From assembly GCF_004337705.1 (NCBI RefSeq), contig NZ_SKBU01000031.1, positions 1 to 64,000 on the forward strand: a DNA stretch of 64,000 nt. The letters are read 5' to 3'. This stretch comes from Rubrobacter taiwanensis. Lineage in GTDB: Bacteria > Actinomycetota > Rubrobacteria > Rubrobacterales > Rubrobacteraceae. The notes beneath the pieces were generated by a model that saw only the letters and a list, made by a program, of their open reading frames with translations, searched no databases and had not been told where the DNA came from. The position numbers and the translations under genes are program-made. This document shows, one piece after another, positions 1 to 8,143 of the stretch (position 1 is its first letter; every line of letters starts with the position of its first letter).

Positions 1-21
1 ATCCACCGGGTGTCGCACCAT
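1..21 (-). CDS. N-terminus of an unidentified gene running off the left edge
   Basis: Only seven codons are visible, reading M-V-R-H-P-V-D on the minus strand from an ATG at 21. A very strong ribosome binding site (aaaggagg, complement of 28-35) sits six bases upstream, so this looks like a real translation start. It is in a different frame from the truncated permease that ends at 72, so it is not simply the permease tail. Too little is visible to name a family. Its position just after an abruptly ended permease makes a mobile-element gene one possibility, but nothing in seven residues supports that directly. Confidence 0.5.
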
Positions 22-71
22 GTCCGTCCTCCTTTAGCAGGAGTGAGCATGATGCCAGAGCATACCACTAT

Positions 72-650
72 CTACAACTGTAGTACTAAGGCCGCTACGC
101 GCTCTTCCACGGCCGGAACCCCCGTGAGCCCGCCGGAAACCCCGACTATGATCGGGGTCCCGACCGCTCCGAAGCTCACCGGGGTGCTCTGGATGATGAG
201 CCCCACCATGACGGCGGCCATCGCCGGAAATCCTAGAGCCAGCAGCAAGGGAGCGGCCACCGCCGCCGGAGTGCCAAAGCCCGAGGCCCCCTCAATGAAG
301 CTCCCGAAGAGCCACCCGATTATGATGGCCTGTATGCGCCGGTCAGGGCTTATGTCGGTGAAGGCCGAGCGGATGGTCTGGATAGCCCCGCTCTCGGTGA
401 GCGTCGCCAAAAGTAGAAGCGCCCCGAAGACTATGTAGAGCAGCCCCAGAGCTATGATGAGACCCTCCACCGAAGCGGCCGCTACGTTTATGAGGTCCAT
501 CCCCCACACGAACGTGGCAATGACCACCACGATCACATACCCGACCGGCATCGCATACTTGGCCGGCCAGCGGAACCCCACCAGCAGAACCCCCACCGTC
601 AAGAGCGGCGCAAGCGCCAGAAGACTCAGTACCGCCAGATTGTCTAACAA
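72..650 (-). pseudogene. Truncated LctP-family lactate/glycolate permease (N-terminal third)
   Basis: The 192 residues match the N-terminal part of L-lactate/glycolate permeases (LctP/LldP/GlcA), which are normally about 550 residues with 12 or more membrane spans. Visible are hydrophobic helices near residues 3-25, 35-52 and 62-85 and the family stretch [20 protein letters not shown] near residues 117-136. The reading frame then ends at a TAG soon after [15 protein letters not shown], where family members continue for about 350 residues. The start is a TTG at 650 behind a GGAGGGAAGGAG sequence. GlcA of E. coli is a glycolate permease of this family, so location beside glycerate kinase and glycolate oxidase suggests glycolate or lactate uptake before truncation. 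A transporter this short is unlikely to work; a sequencing frameshift cannot be excluded. Confidence 0.75.
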
Positions 651-756
651 AGTGGCTCCTTCCCTCCTCCGCCCGAAGGCATCCTCCCCAACCCTTCAGG
701 TTCGCTTCCACCAAGCCTGCTACATGCTAGCGGCTCTGCATGCCGAAGCGCAACAT

Positions 757-2049
757 TTATTCCGCTCTGCGGAGCAGAATTACGCGCAGGTCGTTGACGT
801 TGGTCCCGGTGGGGCCGGTTTCGAGCAGGACTCCGGCGGCATCGAGCGCCGTGTGGGAGTCGTTCGCTTCGAGGGCCGCCCGGGGGTCCGCACCTCTGGA
901 GCGGATGGCTCCGGCCGTCTCCCCGTCCACCAGCCCGCCCGCCGCGCCGGTGGGGCCGTCGTTGCCGTCGGTGTCAACGGCGAGCGCGGCCCATCCCTCG
1001 ACCCCTTCCAGCTCCACGGCCAGCGCCAGGGCGAACTCCTGGTTGGGGCCTCCCCGTCCCTTGCCGCGCACCGTGATGGTCAGCTCTCCGCCGGAGAGGA
1101 TGGCGCACGGCGGGGCGGCGGGGTTGCCGCTCTCGAGCGCCTCCAGGACTATCGCCGCGTGCACGCCGGCCACCTCGCGCCCTTCACCGGTTATGCGTGT
1201 GGAGAGGATAAGCGGCGGATATCCGAGTTCTTCCGCCCGGGTCGCGGCGGCTTCCACCGCGTGCCGCCCGCCGCCGCAGACGAGGTTCTTTACCTGCTCG
1301 AAGAGCGGGTCGCCGGGCTTGGGGGTCTCTTCTGCCCGTTTCAGGTGCCCGGCGACGCTTTGTGGCGGTTCGATGCCGTACCGCTCCAGCACGCGCCGGG
1401 CCTCCTCTAGCGTGGTCGGGTCGGGGGCGGTGAGCCCGCTGGCGATGGAGGACACGTCGTCGCCGACCACGTCGGAGAGCAGGAGGGCGAGCGTCTGTGC
1501 CGGGTGGGCGAGCCTGGCGAGGCCGCCGCCCTTGAGGGTGGAGACATGCTTTCTTACGCAGTTGATCTCATCTATGGAGGCTCCGCTGCGCAGGAGAGAT
1601 GAGGTGAGCCGTTTCAGCTCGGAGAGCTCTATGCCTTCTGCGGGGTCGGCGAGCAGCGCGGACGCTCCGCCGCTGATGAGCGCCAGGAGCAGGTCGCCTT
1701 CCTCCAGTTCCTCTGCGAGCCCGGCGACCCGCCGGGCGGCCTCCACGCCCCGCTCATCCGGCTCCGGATGGGAGGCGGCCAGAACCTCCAGATACTCCAG
1801 CGGCCCCTCATGCCCCTCCTTAGTCACGGCGAGCCCGCCGGAGATCCGGTCGCCCAGCAGCTCTTCGGCGGCTTTCGCCATGGCGCAGGCGGCCTTGCCC
1901 GCTGCAACGACGAAGACGCGCTCCGGCTCGAAAGTCTCACCCCCGGCGCTCAGGCGGTCTCCGTCCACCTTGAGGCAGCGAAGAACGGCGGCTCCGGGGT
2001 CGGCCGCCGCCAGCCCTGCGTTCAGGATCTCTTTGAGATCTCGCTTCAT
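757..2049 (-). CDS. gckA: Glycerate 2-kinase, MOFRL family (type II)
   Basis: 430 residues, full length for the MOFRL/GckA family that phosphorylates D-glycerate to 2-phosphoglycerate with ATP, the entry of glyoxylate-derived glycerate into glycolysis. The N-terminal GLYCTK domain shows VVAAGKAACAMAKAAEE near residues 48-64, ISGGASALL near 125 and the family-typical NCVRKHVSTLKGGGLA near 160. The C-terminal MOFRL domain has LSGGELTITV, NQEFALALA and DTDGNDGPTGAAGG. The gene lies between the permease fragment and the allantoate amidohydrolase on the same strand, opposite glcDEF, which fits a glyoxylate-to-glycerate role. Older annotations call this family hydroxypyruvate reductase (TtuD); the MOFRL domain argues for kinase. 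A glyoxylate carboligase or tartronate semialdehyde reductase is not in the window. Confidence 0.9.
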   Translation of the reverse strand: MKRDLKEILNAGLAAADPGAAVLRCLKVDGDRLSAGGETFEPERVFVVAAGKAACAMAKAAEELLGDRISGGLAVTKEGHEGPLEYLEVLAASHPEPDERGVEAARRVAGLAEELEEGDLLLALISGGASALLADPAEGIELSELKRLTSSLLRSGASIDEINCVRKHVSTLKGGGLARLAHPAQTLALLLSDVVGDDVSSIASGLTAPDPTTLEEARRVLERYGIEPPQSVAGHLKRAEETPKPGDPLFEQVKNLVCGGGRHAVEAAATRAEELGYPPLILSTRITGEGREVAGVHAAIVLEALESGNPAAPPCAILSGGELTITVRGKGRGGPNQEFALALAVELEGVEGWAALAVDTDGNDGPTGAAGGLVDGETAGAIRSRGADPRAALEANDSHTALDAAGVLLETGPTGTNVNDLRVILLRRAE

Positions 2050-2143
2050 CCGTCAGTCCCTTCCGGAAGAGGCCGCTCTTCCCCCCATGATACCGGGGCC
2101 GGATGTGCCGGACAGCGGGTCCGGAGGCGGGATGCTCCGCGGC

Positions 2144-2258
2144 TCAGGGAGCGGCAGCGCGCAGGCTTTCGGGAAAGCTCTCCGCTATGCGCCGGATGTG
2201 GGGGATGACGCCGGCTCAAGAGCTCCAGAATGCCGAGAGCCCGCTCGACAGGGGCCGT
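2144..2258 (-). pseudogene. Relic of an IclR-family regulator
   Basis: Between glycerate kinase and allantoate amidohydrolase the minus strand encodes TAPVERALGILELLSR (2258 to about 2211), a close match to the start of the IclR winged-helix domain (consensus VERALxILELL). There is no start codon in frame: a TGA lies six codons upstream. Directly after the match the frame loses similarity, and another frame reads GVIPHIRRIAESFPESLRAA to a TGA at 2144, which could be the protein's C-terminus. The picture fits an IclR gene that lost its centre by deletion. IclR regulators such as AllR control allantoin and glyoxylate genes, so the location is meaningful. The match is short and could be chance. 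Confidence 0.4.
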
Positions 2259-2330
2259 TCGCTCTCGCTTCCCTCACGCCCTGAATCCGACCTACAAAAC
2301 TTTTCTTCCGCATGACGGAACACCGTGATT

Positions 2331-3590
2331 CTAGCACATGGTGCGGCTGCCTCCGCGGTGCGGACCTTCTCCCTCCGCGAGGAGCTGCAGGAAGCGTTCG
2401 AGGACGTCCAGTGCGGCGGCTACATCTTCTTTGGAGACGGACTCGGCGGGGTTGTGGCTGATGCCCTCCTTGCAGCGGACGAACAGCATCGCCACGGGGG
2501 CCAGCTCTGCGACCTGGGCTGCGTCGTGGCCTGCGCCGCTGGGCAGCCGGTGGGCCGAGATGCCCGCGCTCTGGACGGCCCGCTCCAGCAGCCCGCTCAG
2601 CTCCGGGTCGCAGGGGACCGTGCCGCTCTCCTGCCGCACCTGCCAGCTACCCGCGCAGCCGCGGAGATCGGCTATCTCCCGCGCCCGCCGCTTCAGGCGC
2701 TCCCGCAGGCGCTCGCGCGTTGCGTCGTCCTGGTGCCGGAGGTCCAGGGAGAGCCGGGCCTCGCCGGGGATGACGTTGCCCGCGCCGGGCAGGGCCGAGA
2801 TCTCCCCGACCGTCGCTACCGCCCCCGGCTCCGACTTCGCCGCGCTCTCCGCCTCCAGCACGAACTCGGCTGCGGCGCACAGCGCGTCTCTGCGGTCCTG
2901 CATCGGGACGGTGCCGGCGTGTCCGGCTTTGCCGGTAAACCCTACCCCGATGCGGCTGAGACCCGTGATGCCGGAGACGATACCTACCGGCGCGCCCAGC
3001 CTCTCCAGCACCGGTCCCTGCTCGATGTGCAGCTCCAGGTAGCCGATCAGATCCCCTCCCGGCCGGCCGTCTCCGGCGAGGGCGTCGGGATCCCCGCCGA
3101 AGCGGCGCACCGCTTCCGAGATCGAGACGCCCTCCGCATCCCGGTAGTCTAGAAGCTCGGGGTTGAAGGCTCCGGCGTACACGGAGCTGCCCAGGTAGGT
3201 GGTGCCGAACCTCAGCCCCTCCTCGTCGGCGAAGGCGACGACCTCGATGGCGAACGGCAGGCGCTCCCCGCATTCGTGCAGCCGCTGGACGCAGGCGAGG
3301 GCGGCGAGCACGCCCAGCTGGCCGTCATACTTTCCGGCGTCGCGCACGGTGTCCAGGTGGGAGCCAAGAACGAGGGTCCGGTCCCCCGCGCCCTCGTAGC
3401 GGCCGATGAGGTTGCCGGCCGCGTCCCGGCGAGTGCTCATCCCGGTAGCCCTCATCCAGCCGGCGACACGGTCGCCGGCCTCCCGCAGAGACCGCGAGCC
3501 GTAGGGCCGGGTGAGCCTCCCGGACTCCTCGCTGATGCTGCCCAGCAGCTCGCAGCGCTCCATGACGGTGATTGCAGCGTCTTCTAGCAT
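2331..3590 (-). CDS. allC: Allantoate amidohydrolase-like Zn-dependent M20 hydrolase
   Basis: 419 residues, full length for the hydantoinase/carbamoylase subgroup of M20 peptidases, which includes AllC (allantoate to ureidoglycine, CO2 and ammonia) and N-carbamoyl-amino-acid hydrolases. Metal-ligand motifs are in family order: GSHLDTV near residue 97, the bridging aspartate in KYDGQLG near 108, FADEEG near 145, LHIEQGP near 212 and a terminal ISHNPAE near 384. GAGHDAAQVA near 357 is also typical. Substrate cannot be fixed from sequence alone; N-carbamoyl-L-amino acid hydrolase or ureidoglycolate hydrolase are alternatives. Neighbouring glyoxylate and glycerate genes favour allantoate, whose breakdown yields glyoxylate. 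Divergent from glcD. Confidence 0.75.
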   Translation of the reverse strand: MLEDAAITVMERCELLGSISEESGRLTRPYGSRSLREAGDRVAGWMRATGMSTRRDAAGNLIGRYEGAGDRTLVLGSHLDTVRDAGKYDGQLGVLAALACVQRLHECGERLPFAIEVVAFADEEGLRFGTTYLGSSVYAGAFNPELLDYRDAEGVSISEAVRRFGGDPDALAGDGRPGGDLIGYLELHIEQGPVLERLGAPVGIVSGITGLSRIGVGFTGKAGHAGTVPMQDRRDALCAAAEFVLEAESAAKSEPGAVATVGEISALPGAGNVIPGEARLSLDLRHQDDATRERLRERLKRRAREIADLRGCAGSWQVRQESGTVPCDPELSGLLERAVQSAGISAHRLPSGAGHDAAQVAELAPVAMLFVRCKEGISHNPAESVSKEDVAAALDVLERFLQLLAEGEGPHRGGSRTMC

Positions 3591-3691
3591 CAGGGCTCCT
3601 CCCCTAAACCCGCGTATCAGACCTTCCCTCTAAGGATAGCTCCGGTCGAGCCGCTTCCGGACGAGAGGATCCCGAAATCCCGGCCGCTTCC

Positions 3692-3719
3692 TTGCCATAT
3701 TGCCTATATTCCGTAAAAT
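3692..3719 (+). promoter_or_regulatory. Candidate promoter for glcDEF
   Basis: TTGCCA (3692-3697) and TAAAAT (3714-3719) are separated by 16 bases in an AT-rich island (about 3690-3740) that stands out from the GC-rich surroundings. The region between allC and glcD is otherwise empty, 283 bases in all. A second possible -10 (TACAAT, 3824-3829) lies closer to the start but lacks a matching -35. Assignment rests on consensus only. Confidence 0.45.
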
Positions 3720-3736
3720 GAACAAATAATTTCATT
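3717..3736. promoter_or_regulatory. Inverted repeat, possible operator
   Basis: AATGAA and TTCATT form a perfect 6-base inverted repeat with an 8-base AT-rich spacer. It overlaps the end of the candidate -10 element, where a repressor dimer would block transcription. Possible binders are GntR (GlcC-like) or IclR regulators, but no intact regulator gene is adjacent. Confidence 0.4.
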
Positions 3737-3873
3737 AAACGGAGCGCAGGGGAGATTGGCTGCGTTACCGGGAGCTGCCGGGGGGCGAGGGGAGAAATCT
3801 CGTAGCGCCTTCCGGCACCTCGGATACAATGGGGCTGTATCGGGGGAGTAGTCGGGCGGCGCTGGGAGGCGGC

Positions 3874-5334
3874 ATGTTAGACAGAGAGCGGGTAATCCGG
3901 CGGATGGAGGCGGTGCTTGGGCCGGAGGGTGTTATCTCTGAGCGGGAGAAGCTCCGCACCTACGAGTGCGACGGGCTGGCGAGCTACCGCGTGATCCCGA
4001 GCCTCGTCGTGCTGCCGGAGACGGCCGAGCAGGTACAGCGGGTGGTCCGGATCTGCAACGAGGAGGGGGTGCCCTTCGTGGCGCGCGGGTCCGGGACCGG
4101 GCTCTCCGGCGGGGCGCTGCCGGTGGAGGAGGGTGTGCTCATCGTGATGAGCCGGATGCGCCGGATTCTGGAGGTGGACATCCCCAACCAGCGGGTCGTG
4201 GTGGAGCCGGGCGTCATCAATCTCTGGGTAACGGAGGAGGTGGCGGATGCCGGCTACTACTATGCGCCGGACCCCTCCAGCCAGCTGGTGTGCTCGATCG
4301 GCGGGAACGTGGCCGAGAACTCCGGCGGTGCGCACTGCCTGAAATACGGGTTCACCACCAACCACGTGACCGGGCTGGAGGTCGTGCTGCCGGACGGGCA
4401 GATGGTGCATCTCGGCGGCAAGGCTCCGGACACTCCCGGCTACGATCTGGTAGGGGCGTTCGTGGGCTCCGAGGGGACGCTCGGGATCGCGACCAAGATA
4501 ACGCTCAGGATCGTGCGCAAGCCCGAGGCGGTACGGACCCTGCTGGCGGCGTTCAACAGCCCGGACGAGGCCGGCGGAGCGGTCTCCGGAATCATCGCCG
4601 CCGGGATAGTCCCGGCGGCGGTGGAGATGATGGATTCGCTCTCCATCGAGGCGGTCGAGCGCGGGGTGAGGCCCGGCTACCCCAAGGGAGCGGGGGCGAT
4701 CCTCATCGTGGAGCTGGACGGGCCGGAGGCCGAGGTTGAGCACCAGTTCGAGCAGGTCGAGCGCATCTGCCGGGAGAACGACTCGTTCGAGATCCGGATA
4801 GCCCAGAACGACGAGGAGCGGGCGCTGATGTGGAAGGGGCGCAAGGCGGCGTTCGCGGCGATGGGGCACATGAGCCCGGACTACTACGTGCAGGACTCCG
4901 TCATCCCGCGCACCGCGCTGCCGGAGGTGCTCCGGCGCATGGCCGAGCTCTCCGCCGAGTACGGCCTGCGCGTAGCCAACGTCTTCCACGCCGGGGACGG
5001 CAACCTGCACCCGCTCGTCCTCTACGACGAGGAGAAGGAGGGCGAGGCCGAGCGGGCCGAGGAGCTGGCCGGCGAGATCCTGACCCTCTGCCTGGAGCAC
5101 GGGGGCTCCATAACCGGCGAGCACGGCGTCGGCGAGGACAAGAAGAAGCACATGCCCAAGATGTTCACCGAGGACGACCTGAACGTGATGCAGCTGTTGC
5201 GCTGCGCCTTCGACCCGCACTACCTCTGCAACCCCGGCAAGGTCTTCCCGACCCCGCGCCTCTGCGGCGAGGTCCCGGGGCCGCGCCGGGAGCTGCACCC
5301 CGTCCAGAAGGCCGGACTCGCGGAGATATTCTGA
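3874..5334 (+). CDS. glcD: Glycolate oxidase subunit GlcD (FAD-binding)
   Basis: 486 residues from the ATG at 3874, which has a GGGAGG ribosome site; an upstream ATG at 3829 in frame lacks one. GlcD is the FAD-containing catalytic subunit of glycolate dehydrogenase, oxidising glycolate (and often D-lactate) to glyoxylate and passing electrons via GlcF to quinone. The PCMH-type FAD domain shows VVLPETAEQVQ near residue 46 and the pyrophosphate-binding RGSGTGLSGG at 71-80; the C-terminal FAD-oxidase domain has HAGDGNLHP near 371 and GEHGVGEDKK near 415. First gene of glcDEF; its TGA overlaps the ATG of glcE by one base (TGATG), implying translational coupling. Confidence 0.93.
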   Translation: MLDRERVIRRMEAVLGPEGVISEREKLRTYECDGLASYRVIPSLVVLPETAEQVQRVVRICNEEGVPFVARGSGTGLSGGALPVEEGVLIVMSRMRRILEVDIPNQRVVVEPGVINLWVTEEVADAGYYYAPDPSSQLVCSIGGNVAENSGGAHCLKYGFTTNHVTGLEVVLPDGQMVHLGGKAPDTPGYDLVGAFVGSEGTLGIATKITLRIVRKPEAVRTLLAAFNSPDEAGGAVSGIIAAGIVPAAVEMMDSLSIEAVERGVRPGYPKGAGAILIVELDGPEAEVEHQFEQVERICRENDSFEIRIAQNDEERALMWKGRKAAFAAMGHMSPDYYVQDSVIPRTALPEVLRRMAELSAEYGLRVANVFHAGDGNLHPLVLYDEEKEGEAERAEELAGEILTLCLEHGGSITGEHGVGEDKKKHMPKMFTEDDLNVMQLLRCAFDPHYLCNPGKVFPTPRLCGEVPGPRRELHPVQKAGLAEIF

Positions 5335-6605
5335 TGCAGCGCACGCTCTCGCCGGAGGACTTCCGGCAGGTGGTCGGAGGGGAGCACGTCCGCGAGGCCG
5401 TCCCGGACGACGCGGTGGACGGCGTTGTCCCCAGCATCGTGGTCGAGCCGGGTTCGGTCGAGGAGGTTAGTGAGGTCCTAAAGCTGGCGAGCGGGGCCGG
5501 GCTGAAGGTGGCGCCGCGCGGGAGCGGGACCAAGATGGAGCTCGGGAATCCGCCCGCCGGGCTCGACGTCATCCTCAGCACCCGGCGCTTGAACCGGATC
5601 ATAGAGCACGCTGCGGGGGATCTGGTCGCCGGCGTGCAGGCCGGGGTGCGGCTGGAGGATCTGCAGGAGGAGCTTTCCGGGGCGAACCAGATGCTCGCTC
5701 TGGATCCGCCGGAGGCGGAGGGCACGGTCGGCGGCATCGTGGCGGCCGACGCCTCCGGCCCGCGGCGGCTGCGCTACGGGACGGCGCGGGACCTCCTGAT
5801 CGGGATAACCGTCGTGCTGGCCGACGGGACGGTGGCGCGCGCGGGCGGCAAGGTCGTCAAGAACGTGGCCGGCTACGATTTGAGCAAGCTCTTCACCCGC
5901 TCCCTGGGGACTCTGGGCGTCATCGTGGAGACGATCTGGCGGCTGCACCCGGTGCCGTTCGCGAGCGGCACGGTCGCGGCCGAGCTGGAGGACGCGGCCT
6001 CTGCCGGAGCCGCGGTGCAGAGCATCCTGCACTCTTCCCTGGTACCCGGCGCGCTGGAGCTGAGGTGGCGGGGCGGCCGCGGCCGCCTCGCGGTCCTGAT
6101 CGAGGGCGTAAAGCCCGGCGTGGAGGCGCAGTCCAGAGCGGCCCGCGAGCTGCTGGGGGAGCACGGAGAGGCCCGCATCCTGGACGAGAGCGAGGAAGAC
6201 GAGCTCTGGAGCGAGCTGCTGCCCATGCCGTGGGAGAGCGGCGGGATCGGGCTCAAGATAGCGGGCGTTCCCGCCGGGCTGCCGGACGTGCTGGAGTCCG
6301 TGGAGCGTATCACCGGCAGATACGGATTCGAACCGGAGATCTCGGGCCACGCCGGGACCGGGGTCACCTTCGTCGGGCTCTCCGGCGGAGATGAAGATTC
6401 CCGGGCCGCCGCCATCGGCGAGTTGCGCCGCGGCGTGGAGGAGCGGGGCGGGAGCCTCGTCCTCGTGCAGGCTCCGGCCGAGCTCAAGCGGCGGGTCGAG
6501 GTGTGGGGCTCTACCGGGGATGCCCTGCAGCTCATGCGCCGGGTGAAGGAACGTTTCGATCCGGGGTACATCCTCAACCCCGGCAGATTTGTGGGAGGTA
6601 TCTAG
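5334..6605 (+). CDS. glcE: Glycolate oxidase subunit GlcE (FAD-binding)
   Basis: 423 residues, second FAD-binding subunit of the glycolate dehydrogenase complex. A PCMH domain spans the first half: IVVEPGSVEEVSEVL near 37-51, APRGSGTKME near 62, DPPEAEGTVGGIVA near 122, and the GlcE-typical GGKVVKNVAGYDLSKLF near 176. The short C-terminal domain ends in RFDPGYILNPGRFVGG, a common ending in this flavoprotein superfamily. It overlaps glcD upstream by one base and shares its TAG with the GTG start of glcF, so the three subunits are probably made from one mRNA in matched amounts. At 423 residues it is longer than E. coli GlcE (about 350) because of the larger C-terminal half. Confidence 0.9.
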   Translation: MQRTLSPEDFRQVVGGEHVREAVPDDAVDGVVPSIVVEPGSVEEVSEVLKLASGAGLKVAPRGSGTKMELGNPPAGLDVILSTRRLNRIIEHAAGDLVAGVQAGVRLEDLQEELSGANQMLALDPPEAEGTVGGIVAADASGPRRLRYGTARDLLIGITVVLADGTVARAGGKVVKNVAGYDLSKLFTRSLGTLGVIVETIWRLHPVPFASGTVAAELEDAASAGAAVQSILHSSLVPGALELRWRGGRGRLAVLIEGVKPGVEAQSRAARELLGEHGEARILDESEEDELWSELLPMPWESGGIGLKIAGVPAGLPDVLESVERITGRYGFEPEISGHAGTGVTFVGLSGGDEDSRAAAIGELRRGVEERGGSLVLVQAPAELKRRVEVWGSTGDALQLMRRVKERFDPGYILNPGRFVGGI

Positions 6606-8113
6606 TGGCAGAGAGACCCGACGGCTCGCCGGACCGGGCCGGGTACGCCCAGGAGAACGAAGCCGGCCGGGTGGATACCCCGGCCCAGGAAGAAGCCGCG
6701 GCACACGCCGTGGGAGCAAAGCGGCCCGAGGACATCGGGCACAAAGTGGTGCCCGCGAGCCGGGTGGCGGAGAAGGCGGCGGTCGAGGCCGGGAAGCGCC
6801 GGGCGGGCAAGCAGGTCTTCCCCGCCTTCGACGACCACAACCCGCCGGAGCAGGAGCTCATAGACGACTGCGTGCACTGCGGCTTCTGCCTGCCCACCTG
6901 CCCGACCTACGTGCTCTTCGGGGAGGAGATGGACTCCCCGCGCGGGCGCATCTACCTCATGGAGCAGGGGCGGCAGGGCGAGCCGCTGAGCGACAGCATG
7001 GTGCGACACTTCGACCTGTGCCTGGGCTGCATGGCGTGCGTCACCGCCTGCCCCTCAGGGGTGCAGTACGACAAGCTCATCGAGTCCACCCGCCAGCAGG
7101 TCGAGCGCCGCTACGAGCGCTCGCCCGAGGACAGGTGGTTCCGGGAGATGATCTTCGCCCTCTTCCCGTATCCCGAGCGCCTGCGCGTGGCGACCGCCCC
7201 GCTCAAGCTCTACCAGAGGTTCAATATCGGGGAGGTGCTCAGGAAGAGCGGCGCGCTGAACCTGCTGCCGCGGCGCCTGCGGGCGATGGAGGCACTGATG
7301 CCCGAGCTGCCGGACGGCGGGGAGGAGGTTCCGGGGTTCACCCCGGCGCGCGGGCAAATCCGGCGCCGGGTCGGGGTGCTCACCGGCTGCGTGCAGCGGG
7401 TCTTCTTCCCGCACGTCAACGCCGCTACCGTGCGGGTGCTCGCCGCCGACGGGTGCGAGGTGCTTGCGCCCGAGCAGGGCTGCTGCGGCGCTCTCAGCAT
7501 GCACGCGGGCCGGGAGGAAGAGGCCCGGCGGTTCGCCCGCAGGACCATAGACGCCTTCGAGGCCGCCGGGGTGGAGAACGTGGTCGTAAACGCGGCCGGG
7601 TGCGGCTCCACGATGAAGGAGTACGGCTACCTGCTGCGCGACGACCCCGAGTACGCGGAGCGGGCAAAAGAATTCTCCGCGCGGGTGCGGGACGCCTCGG
7701 AGTTCCTGAACGAGCTCGGACCGGCCGCCGAGCGGCACCCGCTGCCGGTGGTCGCGGCCTACCACGACGCGTGTCATCTTGCGCACGCGCAGGGCATCCG
7801 GCGGCAGCCGCGCGAGGAGCTGAGGCGGATACCGGGCCTGAAGATCCGGGAGATCCGGGAGGCCGAGATCTGCTGCGGTTCGGCCGGCATCTACAACATG
7901 GTCGAACCGGCGGCCGCCGAGGAGCTGGGCCGGCGCAAGGCGGAGCACGTGCTCGAGACGGGGGCGCAGATGCTGGTCACCGCCAACCCCGGCTGCCTGT
8001 TGCAGATCCGGGCCAGCCTGCAGCGCATGGGTGAGAAGATGCCGATGGCGCACCCGATGCAGGTGCTGGACGCCTCCATCCGGGGCGAGCCGGTAACGGC
8101 CCTGCTCGGCTGA
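6605..8113 (+). CDS. glcF: Glycolate oxidase iron-sulfur subunit GlcF, with N-terminal extension
   Basis: 502 residues from GTG 6605, which follows GGGAGGTATCTA and overlaps the glcE stop by one base. Two [4Fe-4S] ferredoxin motifs are intact: C89-C92-C95-C99P and C139-C142-C145-C149P. Two CCG domains follow (GCCGALSMHAG near 296 and CCGSAGIYN near 422), the usual arrangement of GlcF/LldE-type proteins that relay electrons from flavin subunits to quinone. GlcF proteins are usually 400-450 residues with the first cluster near residue 20; here about 80 residues rich in Glu, Ala and Arg come first. That segment resembles no domain I recognise. Confidence 0.9.
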   Translation: MAERPDGSPDRAGYAQENEAGRVDTPAQEEAAAHAVGAKRPEDIGHKVVPASRVAEKAAVEAGKRRAGKQVFPAFDDHNPPEQELIDDCVHCGFCLPTCPTYVLFGEEMDSPRGRIYLMEQGRQGEPLSDSMVRHFDLCLGCMACVTACPSGVQYDKLIESTRQQVERRYERSPEDRWFREMIFALFPYPERLRVATAPLKLYQRFNIGEVLRKSGALNLLPRRLRAMEALMPELPDGGEEVPGFTPARGQIRRRVGVLTGCVQRVFFPHVNAATVRVLAADGCEVLAPEQGCCGALSMHAGREEEARRFARRTIDAFEAAGVENVVVNAAGCGSTMKEYGYLLRDDPEYAERAKEFSARVRDASEFLNELGPAAERHPLPVVAAYHDACHLAHAQGIRRQPREELRRIPGLKIREIREAEICCGSAGIYNMVEPAAAEELGRRKAEHVLETGAQMLVTANPGCLLQIRASLQRMGEKMPMAHPMQVLDASIRGEPVTALLG

Positions 8114-8143
8114 GGCGCAGATGACGGGATGGGAGGGGAGAGC

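Noticed and set aside
10-438. Open frame on the plus strand across the permease fragment
   Set aside because: Antisense to the conserved permease coding sequence; composition is Ser/Thr/Pro-rich with no motif. It is a by-product of high third-position GC.
740-2284. 514-codon plus-strand frame opposite glycerate kinase
   Set aside because: Low-complexity Ser/Ala/Pro translation fully antisense to a well-conserved enzyme.
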